NCBI GenBank assembly: GCA_963743425.1
Contig: CAVUPU010000009.1
Location: 744,001 to 808,000, forward strand
Reading direction: 5' to 3'
Length of the DNA stretch: 64,000 nucleotides
Origin: JAJVID01 sp963743425
GTDB lineage: Bacteria > Acidobacteriota > Blastocatellia > RBC074
The notes beneath the pieces were generated by a model, which ran no database searches, was not told the origin of the DNA, and saw only the letters and a program-made list of their open reading frames with translations. The position numbers were made by a program, and so were the translations under genes. Position 1 is the stretch's first letter. Each line of letters starts with the position of its first letter. Below, piece after piece: positions 32,365 through 45,610 of the stretch.

Positions 32365-33252
32365 TCAACCCAATCCCAAACTTTGCCAGACCAGCGTAAG
32401 CGCGGCCTGGTTCGGTTGATTATTTATCGCTCCCTCAGGCGCCAGGAGCAAGATTACGGCCTGAATGGCATTGTACACCATGTGAGTTACGACGCAGGGC
32501 AGCAATTTTCCGGTCCAGGCGCGCAGAAGAGTCAACACGAAGCTCAGTGAGAGGATGGCCGTAAGGGCTGCGGCGCTTCCCCAGTATTGCGGCGCGTGAA
32601 CCAGGGCAAAGAGCAGAGTCACAAAAGTCACCGCCGCGCTCTTTCCCATCAGGCCCTCGACGCTCGAATAGATGACGCCGCGATAGACGATCTCTTCGAT
32701 CAGCGGCGCGGTCACCACCGCGAGCGCCGCGAGCATAATGCGTATCGCCATTCCCATCTTCAAAAGTTTTTCCAAGTCGGTCTCTTTATGGGGCAAAGTA
32801 CGCTCCAACAAGACCGCGACGCCGGTCATCAAAAACGCCAGTCCGATGGCGTGAACCAGCTTGAACTGCGGAATCCATCCCCAGCCCAGAGTCTGCCAGA
32901 AAGGCCGTCGCCCGATTCTGGTGACGACCAGCCATGCCGCCACAAACCCGGCCACGTGCATCACCAGCGTAACCGTGAGCGAGAGTATCACGGCTTCGCG
33001 CGTGATCTCCTCTGGCAGACGGCGGTTCGCCAGCCAATAAATGAAGCGAAAACCAGACTCCAGGATCAGCAGGAATCCGCCGCTGACGCCCCAGACTATG
33101 AGCGCCCATAACAAGTCCAACCAATTCGCCCCGGGTTGCGGCGGCGTTATCGGCGCCGGATGAAATGCAGGCGAGCATTGGGGGCAATACCCGCCCGGCT
33201 CAGGCGCCAGCGCCCGCCCGCAGGTAGGACAAAAAGAGTCAGTGGAGGACAT
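32365..33252 (-). CDS. CPBP/CAAX-type intramembrane protease with zinc ribbon
   Basis: A 295-residue protein. Residues 1-35 form a zinc ribbon (FCPTCGRALAP, GGYCPQCSP). The rest has about seven membrane segments and the CPBP motif EEIVYRGVIY (EExxxR), followed by FVTLLFALVHAP with the second-motif His. CPBP glutamic intramembrane proteases include prenyl-protein endopeptidases and bacteriocin self-immunity proteins. The ribbon fusion is common in soil bacteria. ATG 33252 is the only good start. It lies 200 bases from the divergent TIR gene, but I see no further sign of a link to it. Confidence 0.88.
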   Translation of the reverse strand: MSSTDSFCPTCGRALAPEPGGYCPQCSPAFHPAPITPPQPGANWLDLLWALIVWGVSGGFLLILESGFRFIYWLANRRLPEEITREAVILSLTVTLVMHVAGFVAAWLVVTRIGRRPFWQTLGWGWIPQFKLVHAIGLAFLMTGVAVLLERTLPHKETDLEKLLKMGMAIRIMLAALAVVTAPLIEEIVYRGVIYSSVEGLMGKSAAVTFVTLLFALVHAPQYWGSAAALTAILSLSFVLTLLRAWTGKLLPCVVTHMVYNAIQAVILLLAPEGAINNQPNQAALTLVWQSLGLG

Positions 33253-33450
33253 AAGCGTTTACACCGATAAAAATTTCTTCGCGGCCAACAACAAGCCGCG
33301 CTATTCAATCATGCGCTCATTCAAGCGCGCAAGACGGCCTGACTTTTGCCTTGAATTCCAGGCGAAATTCCTGTATCTGTTCCCGCGCAATCATAAAAAT
33401 CGCCACTTCAACAGCAGTCTCTTCAGCGGCAATCCATAGTGAGGTGTTTC

Positions 33451-34970
33451 GTGACCCAGGTCTTTATCAGCTACAGACACATCAGCCCGGATCAGGACCT
33501 CGCCGGATTTCTCGAAGGCTATCTGAAAAGCCGGGGCCTCGACGTTTTCATTGACACTCAAATGCTCGTCGGCGACAAATGGGTCGAGGAGATCGAACTA
33601 CAGATCAGGGCGTCGAGCTTCTTCATCACGCTGCTCTCGGCGGATTCGATCCGCAGCGACATGGTGCGCCAGGAAGTCGAACTGGCGCACTCTCTGCCGA
33701 GTTGCGCCATCCTGCCCGTCCGCGTAGCGTTCGAGGGAGCGCTGCCCTACGACCTGGCGTCGTATTTGAATCGGATTCAGTACGCGCAATGGAAATCCCG
33801 CGAAGATAACCAGGCTATCGCTGAACAACTCTTCGCCGCGATCGATCGTTCGGTCAGCCTTCCTAATCAAGGCCAATCCGGCGAAACGCAAAGCTCCGCT
33901 GACGAACTGCAAGCCCTGGCGGACGCCACCGAAAACCGTGGCGCGCCCCTGCCCGCCGCCGATCCACGCCTGATGTTTGACACCGGCGCGGTTCGTGTGG
34001 GCTCGCCATTTTATATTCAACGCGACGCCGACGCCCGGATGGCGAAAGAAGTCCAACGCGATGGCCAGACTATCATCGTCAAAGGCATGCGGCAGATGGG
34101 CAAAAGCTCTCTGCTCGCGACCGCCATTGCGGCGGCGAAACGGCGCCAGAGCAAAACCTTCTACTACGATTTCCAACGGCTGGGCCCCGATCAGCTCGAT
34201 TCGCTGGACAGTTTGCTCCGTTACCTTGCGCAGCGGTTGGCGCGAGACCTAAAAACCACGATCAAGCCCGCCGAGCTGTGGGATGAAACGCTCAGCGCCA
34301 AAGACAATCTGACCTACTTCATCGAAGACGCCATTCTAGCCGACGCCGAATCGCCAGTTCTGTTCTTCTTCGACGAGGCCGACCAGGTCTTCGGCTATCC
34401 GTACCGCGATCAATTTTTCTCGCTCATCCGCGCGTGGCACAACGAACGGGCCGTCAACGAGCGATGGACGCGGCTGAATTTGATCATCGCGCATTCGACC
34501 GAACCCCATCTCTGGATTCAGGACATCAACCAATCGCCGTTCAACGTCGGTTTTCCCATCAGGCTCGATAATTTCAACGAAACTCAGGTTTCTGAGCTTA
34601 ATGACAGACACAATCGCCCTCTGAAGACATCCGCGGAGATTCGGGAATTGATAGATCTGCTCGGCGGCCAGCCCTATCTCGTGCGACAGGCGTTGTATGT
34701 TCTGTTCGATTCCAGGCTGACTCTGGCGGAACTGCAGAACGTGGCGTCGAACGAATCCGGCCCGTTCGGCGATCACCTGCGCCGTCACGCCTGGGCTTTG
34801 CAAAAAGATGAAAAGCTGAAGAACGCCTTGCGCCAGATACTTCTCGGCAATGGTTGCGAAGACGAGATGCGCTTTCAGCGGCTGCGTGCCGCCGGTCTGA
34901 TTCGCGGCGAGGACCGGCGTTCAGCGCAAATCCGATGTGAGCTTTACGCCAGATATTTCAAACAACACTG

Positions 34971-34971
<1 letters not shown>
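33451..34971 (+). CDS. TIR domain fused to AAA-like STAND ATPase
   Basis: The N-terminal 150 residues are a TIR domain (VTQVFISYRHISPDQDLAG, LDVFIDTQMLVGDKWVEEIE, SSFFITLLSADSIRSDMVRQ then EVELAHSLP). After a linker comes an ATPase of the AAA-like (AAA_35) kind: GSPFYIQRDADARMAKEV, Walker A VKGMRQMGKSSLL at about 210-222, Walker B VLFFFDEADQVFG, then a winged-helix-like end. GTG 33451 is preferred because TIR begins at once and GTGAGGTG lies upstream; GTG 33439 adds four residues. The stop overlaps the next ATG by one base, so this and the WD40 ATPase are one operon. I infer a two-component sensor-effector module in which TIR is the NADase. Confidence 0.88.
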
Positions 34972-37820
<2,849 letters not shown>

Positions 37821-37886
37821 CGCGCCTAACAATCTCAACGCGATTCTTGTCCACCCATTCGAGCCTGTGATAATTTGCTGAGTGTT

Positions 37887-38189
37887 ATGGAACCAATGGA
37901 TAAAAAAATTCAGCAAGTGATGGATGATCTCAACCTTATCACTGCGCGGCTGCAAGTCTTTGAGCAGAAGTATGGGTTGTTATCCGCCGACTTCTATGCG
38001 CTCTATCAATCCGGCCAACTCGACACGGGCGAAAATCTGCGTGATGTGACGTCATGGGCCGGGGCGTATAAAATCAAACTGAAGCTTGAAGAGGCGGCCC
38101 GTCAGTTGGGCCAACAGCGGATCGCGCAGTTGCGCGCTGAGTCGCAGGGAGGGGAGGTGCGCTTGGTACCCTATGAGCAAGCCGCCTGA
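37887..38189 (+). CDS. Probable antitoxin of a TumE-like pair
   Basis: A 100-residue helical protein (MDKKIQQVMDDLNLITARLQ, VFEQKYGLLSADFYALYQSG, then EEAARQLGQQRIAQLRAES). ATG 37887 is taken as start; TTG 37875 and ATG 37896 are in frame. It overlaps the next gene by 17 bases, and the helical shape, size and order fit the antitoxin that precedes TumE-type toxins. I do not recognise the sequence itself, so the role rests on context. Confidence 0.7.
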   Translation: MEPMDKKIQQVMDDLNLITARLQVFEQKYGLLSADFYALYQSGQLDTGENLRDVTSWAGAYKIKLKLEEAARQLGQQRIAQLRAESQGGEVRLVPYEQAA

Positions 38190-38595
38190 CACGTCACTGA
38201 CCCGCGAAGAATACGAAGAATTCATCTACACGATCCGTGAGAGCTATCCAGCCATCGAGGCCTCGACTCTGGTCGTGATAATGATTGCGTCGGAGAATGC
38301 CGAAGTGTCCGGTGAGATACTCTTTGCTCATGATATTCGTTTGGAGGTAACTGAAGTGCTCAGCTTCGACGAAAAGCGCATAGAGGACTATGGTTACACA
38401 GTCTATCGTGGGGAAGAAAAACTCTACTGGTACGATTCTCAATCTCACCCGAACGATCCCTCACTTGCCAGCACAAACCCGCATCACAAACACGTTCCAC
38501 CCGATATTAAACACAACCGCGTTCCTGCGCCGGGCTTGAGTTTTACTCAACCCAACCTGCCCTTTCTGATCAAAGAGATTCTTTCGCTCCTATAG
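38173..38595 (+). CDS. TumE/DUF6516-like toxin
   Basis: A 140-residue protein with the order of motifs I associate with TumE-family (DUF6516) toxins: GEILFAHDIRLEVTEVLSF, YGYTVYRGEEKLYWYDSQSH and a His-rich NPHHKHVPPDIKHN, then a C-terminal helix (LPFLIKEILSLL). The clustered His and Tyr residues suggest a nuclease-like active site. ATG 38173 lies inside the upstream gene, which shows translational coupling; a longer frame from 38086 is a shadow. The family assignment is from memory. Confidence 0.7.
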   Translation: MSKPPDTSLTREEYEEFIYTIRESYPAIEASTLVVIMIASENAEVSGEILFAHDIRLEVTEVLSFDEKRIEDYGYTVYRGEEKLYWYDSQSHPNDPSLASTNPHHKHVPPDIKHNRVPAPGLSFTQPNLPFLIKEILSLL

Positions 38596-38692
38596 ACGCC
38601 CACGGCGCCCAACTGGGCATCTGCTGAGCTTTGTGATAATCTCCCCTCTTTTTGGCGAAAGAGTATCAACTTACCTCAACCTTTTTGCGGCC

Positions 38693-40522
<1,830 letters not shown>

Positions 40523-40531
40523 TCATTACAA

Positions 40532-41146
40532 GACGAACCGCCAAGACGCCAAGAACGCCAAGAAACAGCAAGGAAAAAATATGCGATCGGTCTACGGTTT
40601 TCCTCTTGGCGATCTTGGCGTCTTGGCGGTCAAGAACAAAGCAGGAGGTCAAAAAATGAATGACAAAAAAGCCAAAAAAGAGCCGCCGCCAGAAATTGAC
40701 AGGCTTGCCAAAATAGCGATCGGTTACGCGATCAAAGCAAGACGAACCGCCAAGACGCCAAGAACGCCAAGAACCAGCAAGGAAAAAATATGCGATCGGT
40801 CTACGGTTTTCCTCTTGGCGATCTTGGCGTCTTGGCGGTCAAGAACAAAGCAGGAGGTCAAAAAATGAATGACAAAAAAGCCAAAAAAGAGCCGCCGCCA
40901 GAAATTGACAGGCTTGCCAAAATAGCGATCGGTTACGCGATCAAAGCAAGACGAACCGCCAAGACGCCAAGAACGCCAAGAACCAGCAAGGAAAAAATAT
41001 GCGATCGGTCTACGGTTTTCCTCTTGGCGATCTTGGCGTCTTGGCGGTCAAGAACAAAGCAGGAGGTCAAAAAATGAATGACAAAAAAGCCAAAAAAGAG
41101 CCGCCGCCAGAAATTGACAGGCTTGCCAAAATAGCGATCGGTTACG
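40532..41146 (+). repeat. 209-bp tandem repeat, almost three copies, carrying a gene start
   Basis: Units begin at 40532, 40741 and 40950 and are nearly identical (period exactly 209). Each has a CCAAGACGCC palindrome, a GCAGGAGGTC ribosome site and the ATG plus first 25 codons of the GxxExxY gene. Only the third copy runs on into the full gene; the first two continue into the next palindrome and end as 70-residue dead frames. Confidence 0.93.
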
Positions 41147-41493
41147 CGATCGAAGTGCATCGCCATCTTGGGCCGGGCTACCTTGAAGAAGTTTACGAAG
41201 AGGCGCTGTGCGAAGAATTACGATTGCAAGGCATTCCATTCAAACGCCAGCATCCTATTTCTGTTTCGTACAAGGGCAAGCCAGTCGGCCAAGGACGATT
41301 AGACATACTGGTTGGCGACAAACTGATTGTCGAATTGAAGGCCGTCAGCGCAATCGCGCCCGTACATTCAGCTCAAGTGATGTCATATCTCAAGGCGACC
41401 AACCTGCCACTCGGCCTGTTGATCAACTTCAACGTGCCGCTGCTCAAAGAAGGCGTCACCCGGATCATCAACTCCGCAGCAATAGAAGATTAG
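41074..41493 (+). CDS. GxxExxY protein
   Basis: A 139-residue protein with the name-giving motif GYLEEVYEEAL, preceded by EIDRLAKIAIGYAIEVHRHLG and followed by a nuclease-like core: QGRLDILVGDKLIVELKAVS (Asp and Glu-x-Lys arranged as in PD-(D/E)XK nucleases), then QVMSYLKATNLPLGLLINFN. The family is widespread and uncharacterised, and often repeat-associated. ATG 41074 follows AGGAGGT. Two earlier truncated copies of its start lie in the 209-bp repeats, so ribosomes could also start there without making the full protein. Confidence 0.9.
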   Translation: MNDKKAKKEPPPEIDRLAKIAIGYAIEVHRHLGPGYLEEVYEEALCEELRLQGIPFKRQHPISVSYKGKPVGQGRLDILVGDKLIVELKAVSAIAPVHSAQVMSYLKATNLPLGLLINFNVPLLKEGVTRIINSAAIED

Positions 41494-41504
41494 AAGATTA
41501 GCGG

Positions 41505-41620
41505 AACCGCCAAGACGCCAAGAACGCCAAGAAGGGAAAAAGTATGGCGGTGAATGTTGCTCTTCCTATTGTCTTTTCTTTCCTGGTTTCTTTCTTGGCG
41601 TTCTCGGCGTCTTGGCGGTT
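41505..41620. repeat. CCAAGACGCC palindrome between converging genes
   Basis: AACCGCCAAGACGCCAAGAA then CGCCAAGAA at the left and its near-exact mirror ending GTCTTGGCGGTT at 41620. It ends six bases before the stop codon of the TonB-like gene, so it forms the shared 3' end of two converging genes. Confidence 0.88.
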
Positions 41621-41625
41621 GGAAG

Positions 41626-42555
41626 TTACAGCGGATCTTGCTTGCCCAAAATGATTGTATCGCGGAACGTCGCGTAGGTTGCGCGCCCGTTCAGCTTCGG
41701 CGGATTGAAGCGGTATTGTCTGAAGGCTTCGATGGCTTTCGGGTTGAGCGCGGGGTCGGGGGTGTCGAGCACACGGACGTTGGTGACGCGGCCTTCGGGA
41801 GTGACGACGCCTTCGAGCGTGATCGAGCCTTTGACCGCGGCGCCAGGAGGGAATTTGATCGGGACGCGGTTGGTCACCGCCGGCATCACGAAGATGTCGC
41901 CCTCGGCAAGCTCGACCTTCGACCCGAACTGGTCGGTCGGGCGCGAGATGTCGGAAGGCTTGTTTTGCAGGCTGCGGGAGGTGGTCACAGTCGGAGTGAT
42001 GGTGACGAGTAGCGCGCGCGTATCCGGCGCTTTCTCAACGCCCTCCGGCCCCTGGAATTCGCGCACTCCGAATCCGCTCCGGGCGCCGCGCAGCATGACG
42101 GTCTCATAATTCCCGATGGTCACGCCTTTCACTTCGAGCAGAACCTTGTCGGCGTATTTCACGTTGAATTCGAAGCTCACGTCGCTCTTCGTGATGACGC
42201 GCGGAACGATCGTGAAGGAGAACTGGCGTTCGTTCAACGGCTGCGAATCGGTGAAGCTTTCGCCTTCGCGCAGGCCGATGGAGCGGGCGTACCGGAACTT
42301 GATCTCCTCGGCGCCGAAACTGCGCCTGATCACGTCCATCTCTTCTTCGGGAGTCGAAGCCGTCTGATTGAGTTTGTTGACCTCGGCGAACTGCTTCGAC
42401 CGCGCGTCGTCGAACTGGTAAACTCCGACAGTGACGCCGACGCCGTAATCGCTCTTCTTCAAAAGCTGGGCGTGAACGACGCCTGACAAAACAACCATAA
42501 AAGCGAGCGCCGGAATCGCTCGTCCGATCAAACTCTCAACCACTACTCTCATCAT
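41626..42555 (-). CDS. Exported protein with TonB C-terminal domain
   Basis: A 309-residue protein: signal peptide (IPALAFMVVLSGVVHAQ), a long unfamiliar middle domain of beta character (residues about 30-215) and a C-terminal TonB-like domain (GVVTPEGRVTNVRVLDTP, LNPKAIEAFRQYRFNPPKL). TonB domains transmit force to outer membrane receptors, but exported versions without a membrane anchor may only bind peptidoglycan or partners. ATG 42555 is chosen for GAAGGAG upstream; it lies 20 bases inside the rsmI end. Function of the middle domain unknown. Confidence 0.8.
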   Translation of the reverse strand: MMRVVVESLIGRAIPALAFMVVLSGVVHAQLLKKSDYGVGVTVGVYQFDDARSKQFAEVNKLNQTASTPEEEMDVIRRSFGAEEIKFRYARSIGLREGESFTDSQPLNERQFSFTIVPRVITKSDVSFEFNVKYADKVLLEVKGVTIGNYETVMLRGARSGFGVREFQGPEGVEKAPDTRALLVTITPTVTTSRSLQNKPSDISRPTDQFGSKVELAEGDIFVMPAVTNRVPIKFPPGAAVKGSITLEGVVTPEGRVTNVRVLDTPDPALNPKAIEAFRQYRFNPPKLNGRATYATFRDTIILGKQDPL

Positions 42556-43390
42556 GATTCGACTCCTTCTCATTCAGCAATAACTGGTAGGCCTCTCTTT
42601 TCGACAATCCCCTCGAACGGGCCGCCCGCTTGATCGCATCGCTGCGGCTCAAGCCTTGCTCGCGCGCCAGACGTTCGATCTCTTCGCTGATCGAAATTGA
42701 CTCAACCGCCCTCAGATTATCTTCGCGGCTTCCGGCGATGACAAGGGTCATCTCGCCGCGGGGCTCGTTGGCGGCGAAATGCATGATGATCTCCGAGACG
42801 GCGCCGCGAATGAACTGCTCGTGCAGTTTGGTCAATTCGCGCGCGATCGCGGCCCGGCGGTCGCCCAGGATTTCCCGAACGTCGAGGAGCGATTCCCGAA
42901 TCCGATGCGGCGCTTCATAAAAGACCAGCGTCGCGCGCTCCGATTTCAACTCCTCAAGCCGCGCGCGCCGCGCCCGTTTCTTGGTCGGCAAAAATCCGGC
43001 GAACATGAATGAATCTGTCGGCAGGCCCGACGCGACCAGCCCGGCGATGATCGCCGTCGCGCCGGGCACGGGCGTTACCGTGACTCCGCGCTCGATAGCG
43101 GCCACGACGATTCGATAAGCCGGATCGGAAATCCCCGGCGTGCCCGCGTCGGTGACCAGCGCAATCGATTCGCCGCGAGACAATCTATCGGCCAACTCCG
43201 CGGCGCGCTTCGGTTCGTTGTGTTCGTGATAACTGATCGTGGGCTTGCGGATTCCGAAGTGATCGAGCAACCGCCGCGTGCGCCGCGTGTCTTCACAGGC
43301 GATCAGATCGACCTCTTTCAGCGCACGCAGCGCCCGCAGCGTGATGTCTTCGAGATTGCCGATCGGAGTTGAGACCAGGTAAAGAGGCAT
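42536..43390 (-). CDS. rsmI: 16S rRNA (cytidine-1402-2'-O)-methyltransferase RsmI
   Basis: RsmI methylates the ribose of C1402 in 16S rRNA using S-adenosylmethionine. The protein begins MPLYLVSTPIGNLEDITLRA, then DLIACEDTRRTRRLLDHFGI, YHEHNEPKRAAELADRL, ALVTDAGTPGISDPAYRIV, VPGATAIIAGLVASGLPTD and LVFYEAPHRI, all standard. Start ATG 43390 is fixed by the conserved MPLYLV; upstream codons in the long frame translate the GGGGAAT repeat. Length is 284 residues. Confidence 0.95.
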   Translation of the reverse strand: MPLYLVSTPIGNLEDITLRALRALKEVDLIACEDTRRTRRLLDHFGIRKPTISYHEHNEPKRAAELADRLSRGESIALVTDAGTPGISDPAYRIVVAAIERGVTVTPVPGATAIIAGLVASGLPTDSFMFAGFLPTKKRARRARLEELKSERATLVFYEAPHRIRESLLDVREILGDRRAAIARELTKLHEQFIRGAVSEIIMHFAANEPRGEMTLVIAGSREDNLRAVESISISEEIERLAREQGLSRSDAIKRAARSRGLSKREAYQLLLNEKESNHDESSG

Positions 43391-43394
43391 ATCG

Positions 43395-43498
43395 AGACGG
43401 GAGTGGGGAGCGGGGAGTGGGGAATGGGGAATGGGGAATGGGGAAATGGGGAGCGGGATTTCTTCCCCATTCCCCACTCCCCACTCCCCACTCCCCCT
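43395..43498. repeat. Heptamer repeat (GGGGAAT)n with complementary arm, second copy
   Basis: GGGAGTGGGGAGCGGGGAGT and GGGGAATGGGGAATGGGG face CCCCATTCCCCACTCCCCAC. It fills the whole space between rsmI (start 43390) and the ROK gene (stop 43501). Confidence 0.88.
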
Positions 43499-43500
43499 CT

Positions 43501-44289
43501 TCATTTCTGCACGCCGTCGCTCAAATCAGTGTCCTTCCACAGCCAGATGCCGCCGCGCATTCCGAACGTGTTGGAGACGATTTCGACATCGGGTCCGAGA
43601 TCGATCGAGACGTTTTCGGCGTTGCCGCCACCGATGTAGAGCTTGTCGAATTTGGTCAGCGCGCGGAATACCTCTATGGCCTTGGCCAATCGCTTGTTCC
43701 ACTCGCTCTTGCCGACTTTTTTGAGCGCGCGATTGCCCAGTTGCTCCTCGTAGGTCTGCCCTTTACGGAAGGGGATGTGCGCCAGTTCGATGTGCGGCGC
43801 GAGCCGGCCGTCTTCAAACAGCGCCGACCCAAGCCCTGTGCCGAGCGTGATCACCATCTCGACCCCTTCGCCTTTGATCGCGCCGAGGCCCTGCATATCG
43901 GCGTCGTTGATGACGACGGCGGGTTTGCCGGTCTGTTTCGCTATCGCCCGCTGCAGATCGAATCCGTTCCATTCGTCGGATTCGAGGTTTGCGCTCGATA
44001 GCGTCCTGCCCTTGCGCACCGGGCCGGGAAAACCGACCGACACTCGATCGAATGGCGGAAGCAGCGCCGTCAATTCTTTCAGTTTCTCCAGGAGCAGAGC
44101 GGGCGGGCAGGGTTTCGGCGTATCAACGCGCGCGCGCTCGGTGATCATTTCTCCACGATCATCGAGCAGCGAGGCTTTCAATCCCGAACCGCCGATGTCG
44201 AACGCCAGGGTCTTCAACCCGGCGGTCGATTTTCCGATTGAGGTCTTCTTCTTGGCTGTCGTCTTCTTAATTGTCTTTTTCTCTGCCAT
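43501..44289 (-). CDS. ROK-family sugar kinase, polyphosphate glucokinase-like
   Basis: A 262-residue ROK kinase. The phosphate-1 motif is LKTLAFDIGGSGLKASLLDD, followed by VSVGFPGPVRKGRTLSSANL, VVINDADMQGLGAIKGEGVE, VITLGTGLGSALFEDG and a DKLYIGGGNAENV end. The order matches polyphosphate/ATP glucokinases. The usual ROK zinc motif (CxCGxxGC) is absent, as in polyphosphate glucokinases. The N-terminus is a Lys/Thr-rich tail (KKTIKKTTAKKKTS), unusual for the family. ATG 44289 is preferred over TTG 44307. Substrate assignment is moderate. Confidence 0.82.
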   Translation of the reverse strand: MAEKKTIKKTTAKKKTSIGKSTAGLKTLAFDIGGSGLKASLLDDRGEMITERARVDTPKPCPPALLLEKLKELTALLPPFDRVSVGFPGPVRKGRTLSSANLESDEWNGFDLQRAIAKQTGKPAVVINDADMQGLGAIKGEGVEMVITLGTGLGSALFEDGRLAPHIELAHIPFRKGQTYEEQLGNRALKKVGKSEWNKRLAKAIEVFRALTKFDKLYIGGGNAENVSIDLGPDVEIVSNTFGMRGGIWLWKDTDLSDGVQK

Positions 44290-44395
44290 TGCCTTATTCC
44301 TGTACAACTCTTAGTGAGTTTATGATTAAATTCTTCCCGCCGAAATATTACTCTAAAACGCGAAAGAATGCTCCGCCCATAAAGGAGAACCGGTC

Positions 44396-45610
44396 ATGCG
44401 ACGAATCAGAAAGCTCTTTCTGCCGGCCCTCATATTCGGATTTCTCACGCAGTCCGCATCGCTGCCGCTCGAACGTCCGATCACATCGCGGCAAAAAGAG
44501 CAGCCGGCGGCTCAAATTCTCGGCGCGGGCGCCGCGTCCGCCCAATCGCTCGAACACACGCTCGCCAAAGAGCGGTTCGCGCAGATCGTCGAAAAGTTCT
44601 CCGAACCGAACGGCTATTTCGATTCGGACAATCTGATCTCGAACGAAGCCTCCTATCTACACGTGATGGGGAAGATGCGCCAGATGAAGGTCACCGGCGG
44701 CGCTTACATCGGCGTTGGGCCGGATCAGAACTTCTCTTACATCGCTCAGATCAGGCCCGCCATCGTCTTCATCACGGACATCAGGCGCGACAACCTGCTC
44801 CAGCATCTTTTCTACAAGTCGCTCTTTGCGCTCTCGCGCAACCGACTCGAATACCTCTGCCTGCTTTTTGGGAGACCGCTTCCGCATGACCTGAAATCGT
44901 GGGACTCGGGCAACGTCCAGGAGATCATCTACTATCTCGACAAGACCCCATCAAAGCGCGAGCTGTTTGAAAAGACTAAAGCCGACGTCCAATCGAAGGC
45001 GCAAAGCTTCGGCGTAAGGCTCGACCCTGCGGAGCTTGAAACGATCAACCGCATCCACACCGCCTTTTTCGACGCCGGCCCCGATCTGAAATTCACCAGC
45101 CGCGGCCGGCCACCGCACTGGTACTATCCCCGTTACCGCGATCTGCTGCTGGAAAAAGACCTGACCGGAAAACATTGCGCCTACCTGGCGAGCGAAGACG
45201 ACTTCCGCTTCCTGCGATCGCTTCAGGAGCGCAACCTGATCATACCGGTCGTGGCCAATCTGGCCGGCGACCACGCGCTCAAGAGCATCGCCCGCTACCT
45301 GAACGAAAGAGGCGAGCGAGTCTCGGCGCTTTATGCTTCCAACGTGGAGTTCTACCTGATGCGCGGGTTCAGAGATGACGAGTTCAAACGCTTTGCCGAG
45401 AACGTCAGCCTGCTGCCGCGCGACGAGCGCAGCGTCATCATCCGCAGCTACTTCAACCGCGCGTGGGGAAACGAACGCCCGCAATCGGTCAACGGGTATT
45501 ACAGCACGCAGCTCCTGCAAACGATGGAGAGTTTCGTCAAGGAATATTCGAGCGGCGGATATAAGTCCTATTCAGACCTGGTCGGCAAGCACGTCCTCGA
45601 TCTACGTTAA
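44396..45610 (+). CDS. Exported LIC_10091-like protein of unknown function
   Basis: A 404-residue exported protein with a signal peptide (LFLPALIFGFLTQSASLP) and the pattern SEPNGYFDSDNLISNEASYL, GGAYIGVGPDQNFSYIAQIR and VFITDIRRDNLLQHLFYKSL. I associate this with the LIC_10091 family, whose fold may be methyltransferase-like; the name is from memory. GGAGAACCGGTC precedes ATG 44396. It converges with the VWA gene on the other strand and their stop codons share four bases (TTAA). Confidence 0.75.
   Translation: MRRIRKLFLPALIFGFLTQSASLPLERPITSRQKEQPAAQILGAGAASAQSLEHTLAKERFAQIVEKFSEPNGYFDSDNLISNEASYLHVMGKMRQMKVTGGAYIGVGPDQNFSYIAQIRPAIVFITDIRRDNLLQHLFYKSLFALSRNRLEYLCLLFGRPLPHDLKSWDSGNVQEIIYYLDKTPSKRELFEKTKADVQSKAQSFGVRLDPAELETINRIHTAFFDAGPDLKFTSRGRPPHWYYPRYRDLLLEKDLTGKHCAYLASEDDFRFLRSLQERNLIIPVVANLAGDHALKSIARYLNERGERVSALYASNVEFYLMRGFRDDEFKRFAENVSLLPRDERSVIIRSYFNRAWGNERPQSVNGYYSTQLLQTMESFVKEYSSGGYKSYSDLVGKHVLDLR

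Noticed and set aside
33242..33439. 65-codon plus-strand frame before the TIR-AAA gene
   Set aside because: Overlaps the CPBP protease start, no good ribosome site and no protein-like pattern; more likely leader sequence.
40532..41146. CRISPR array
   Set aside because: The units are 209 bases, contiguous and contain a gene start; there are no short repeats with unique spacers and no cas genes.
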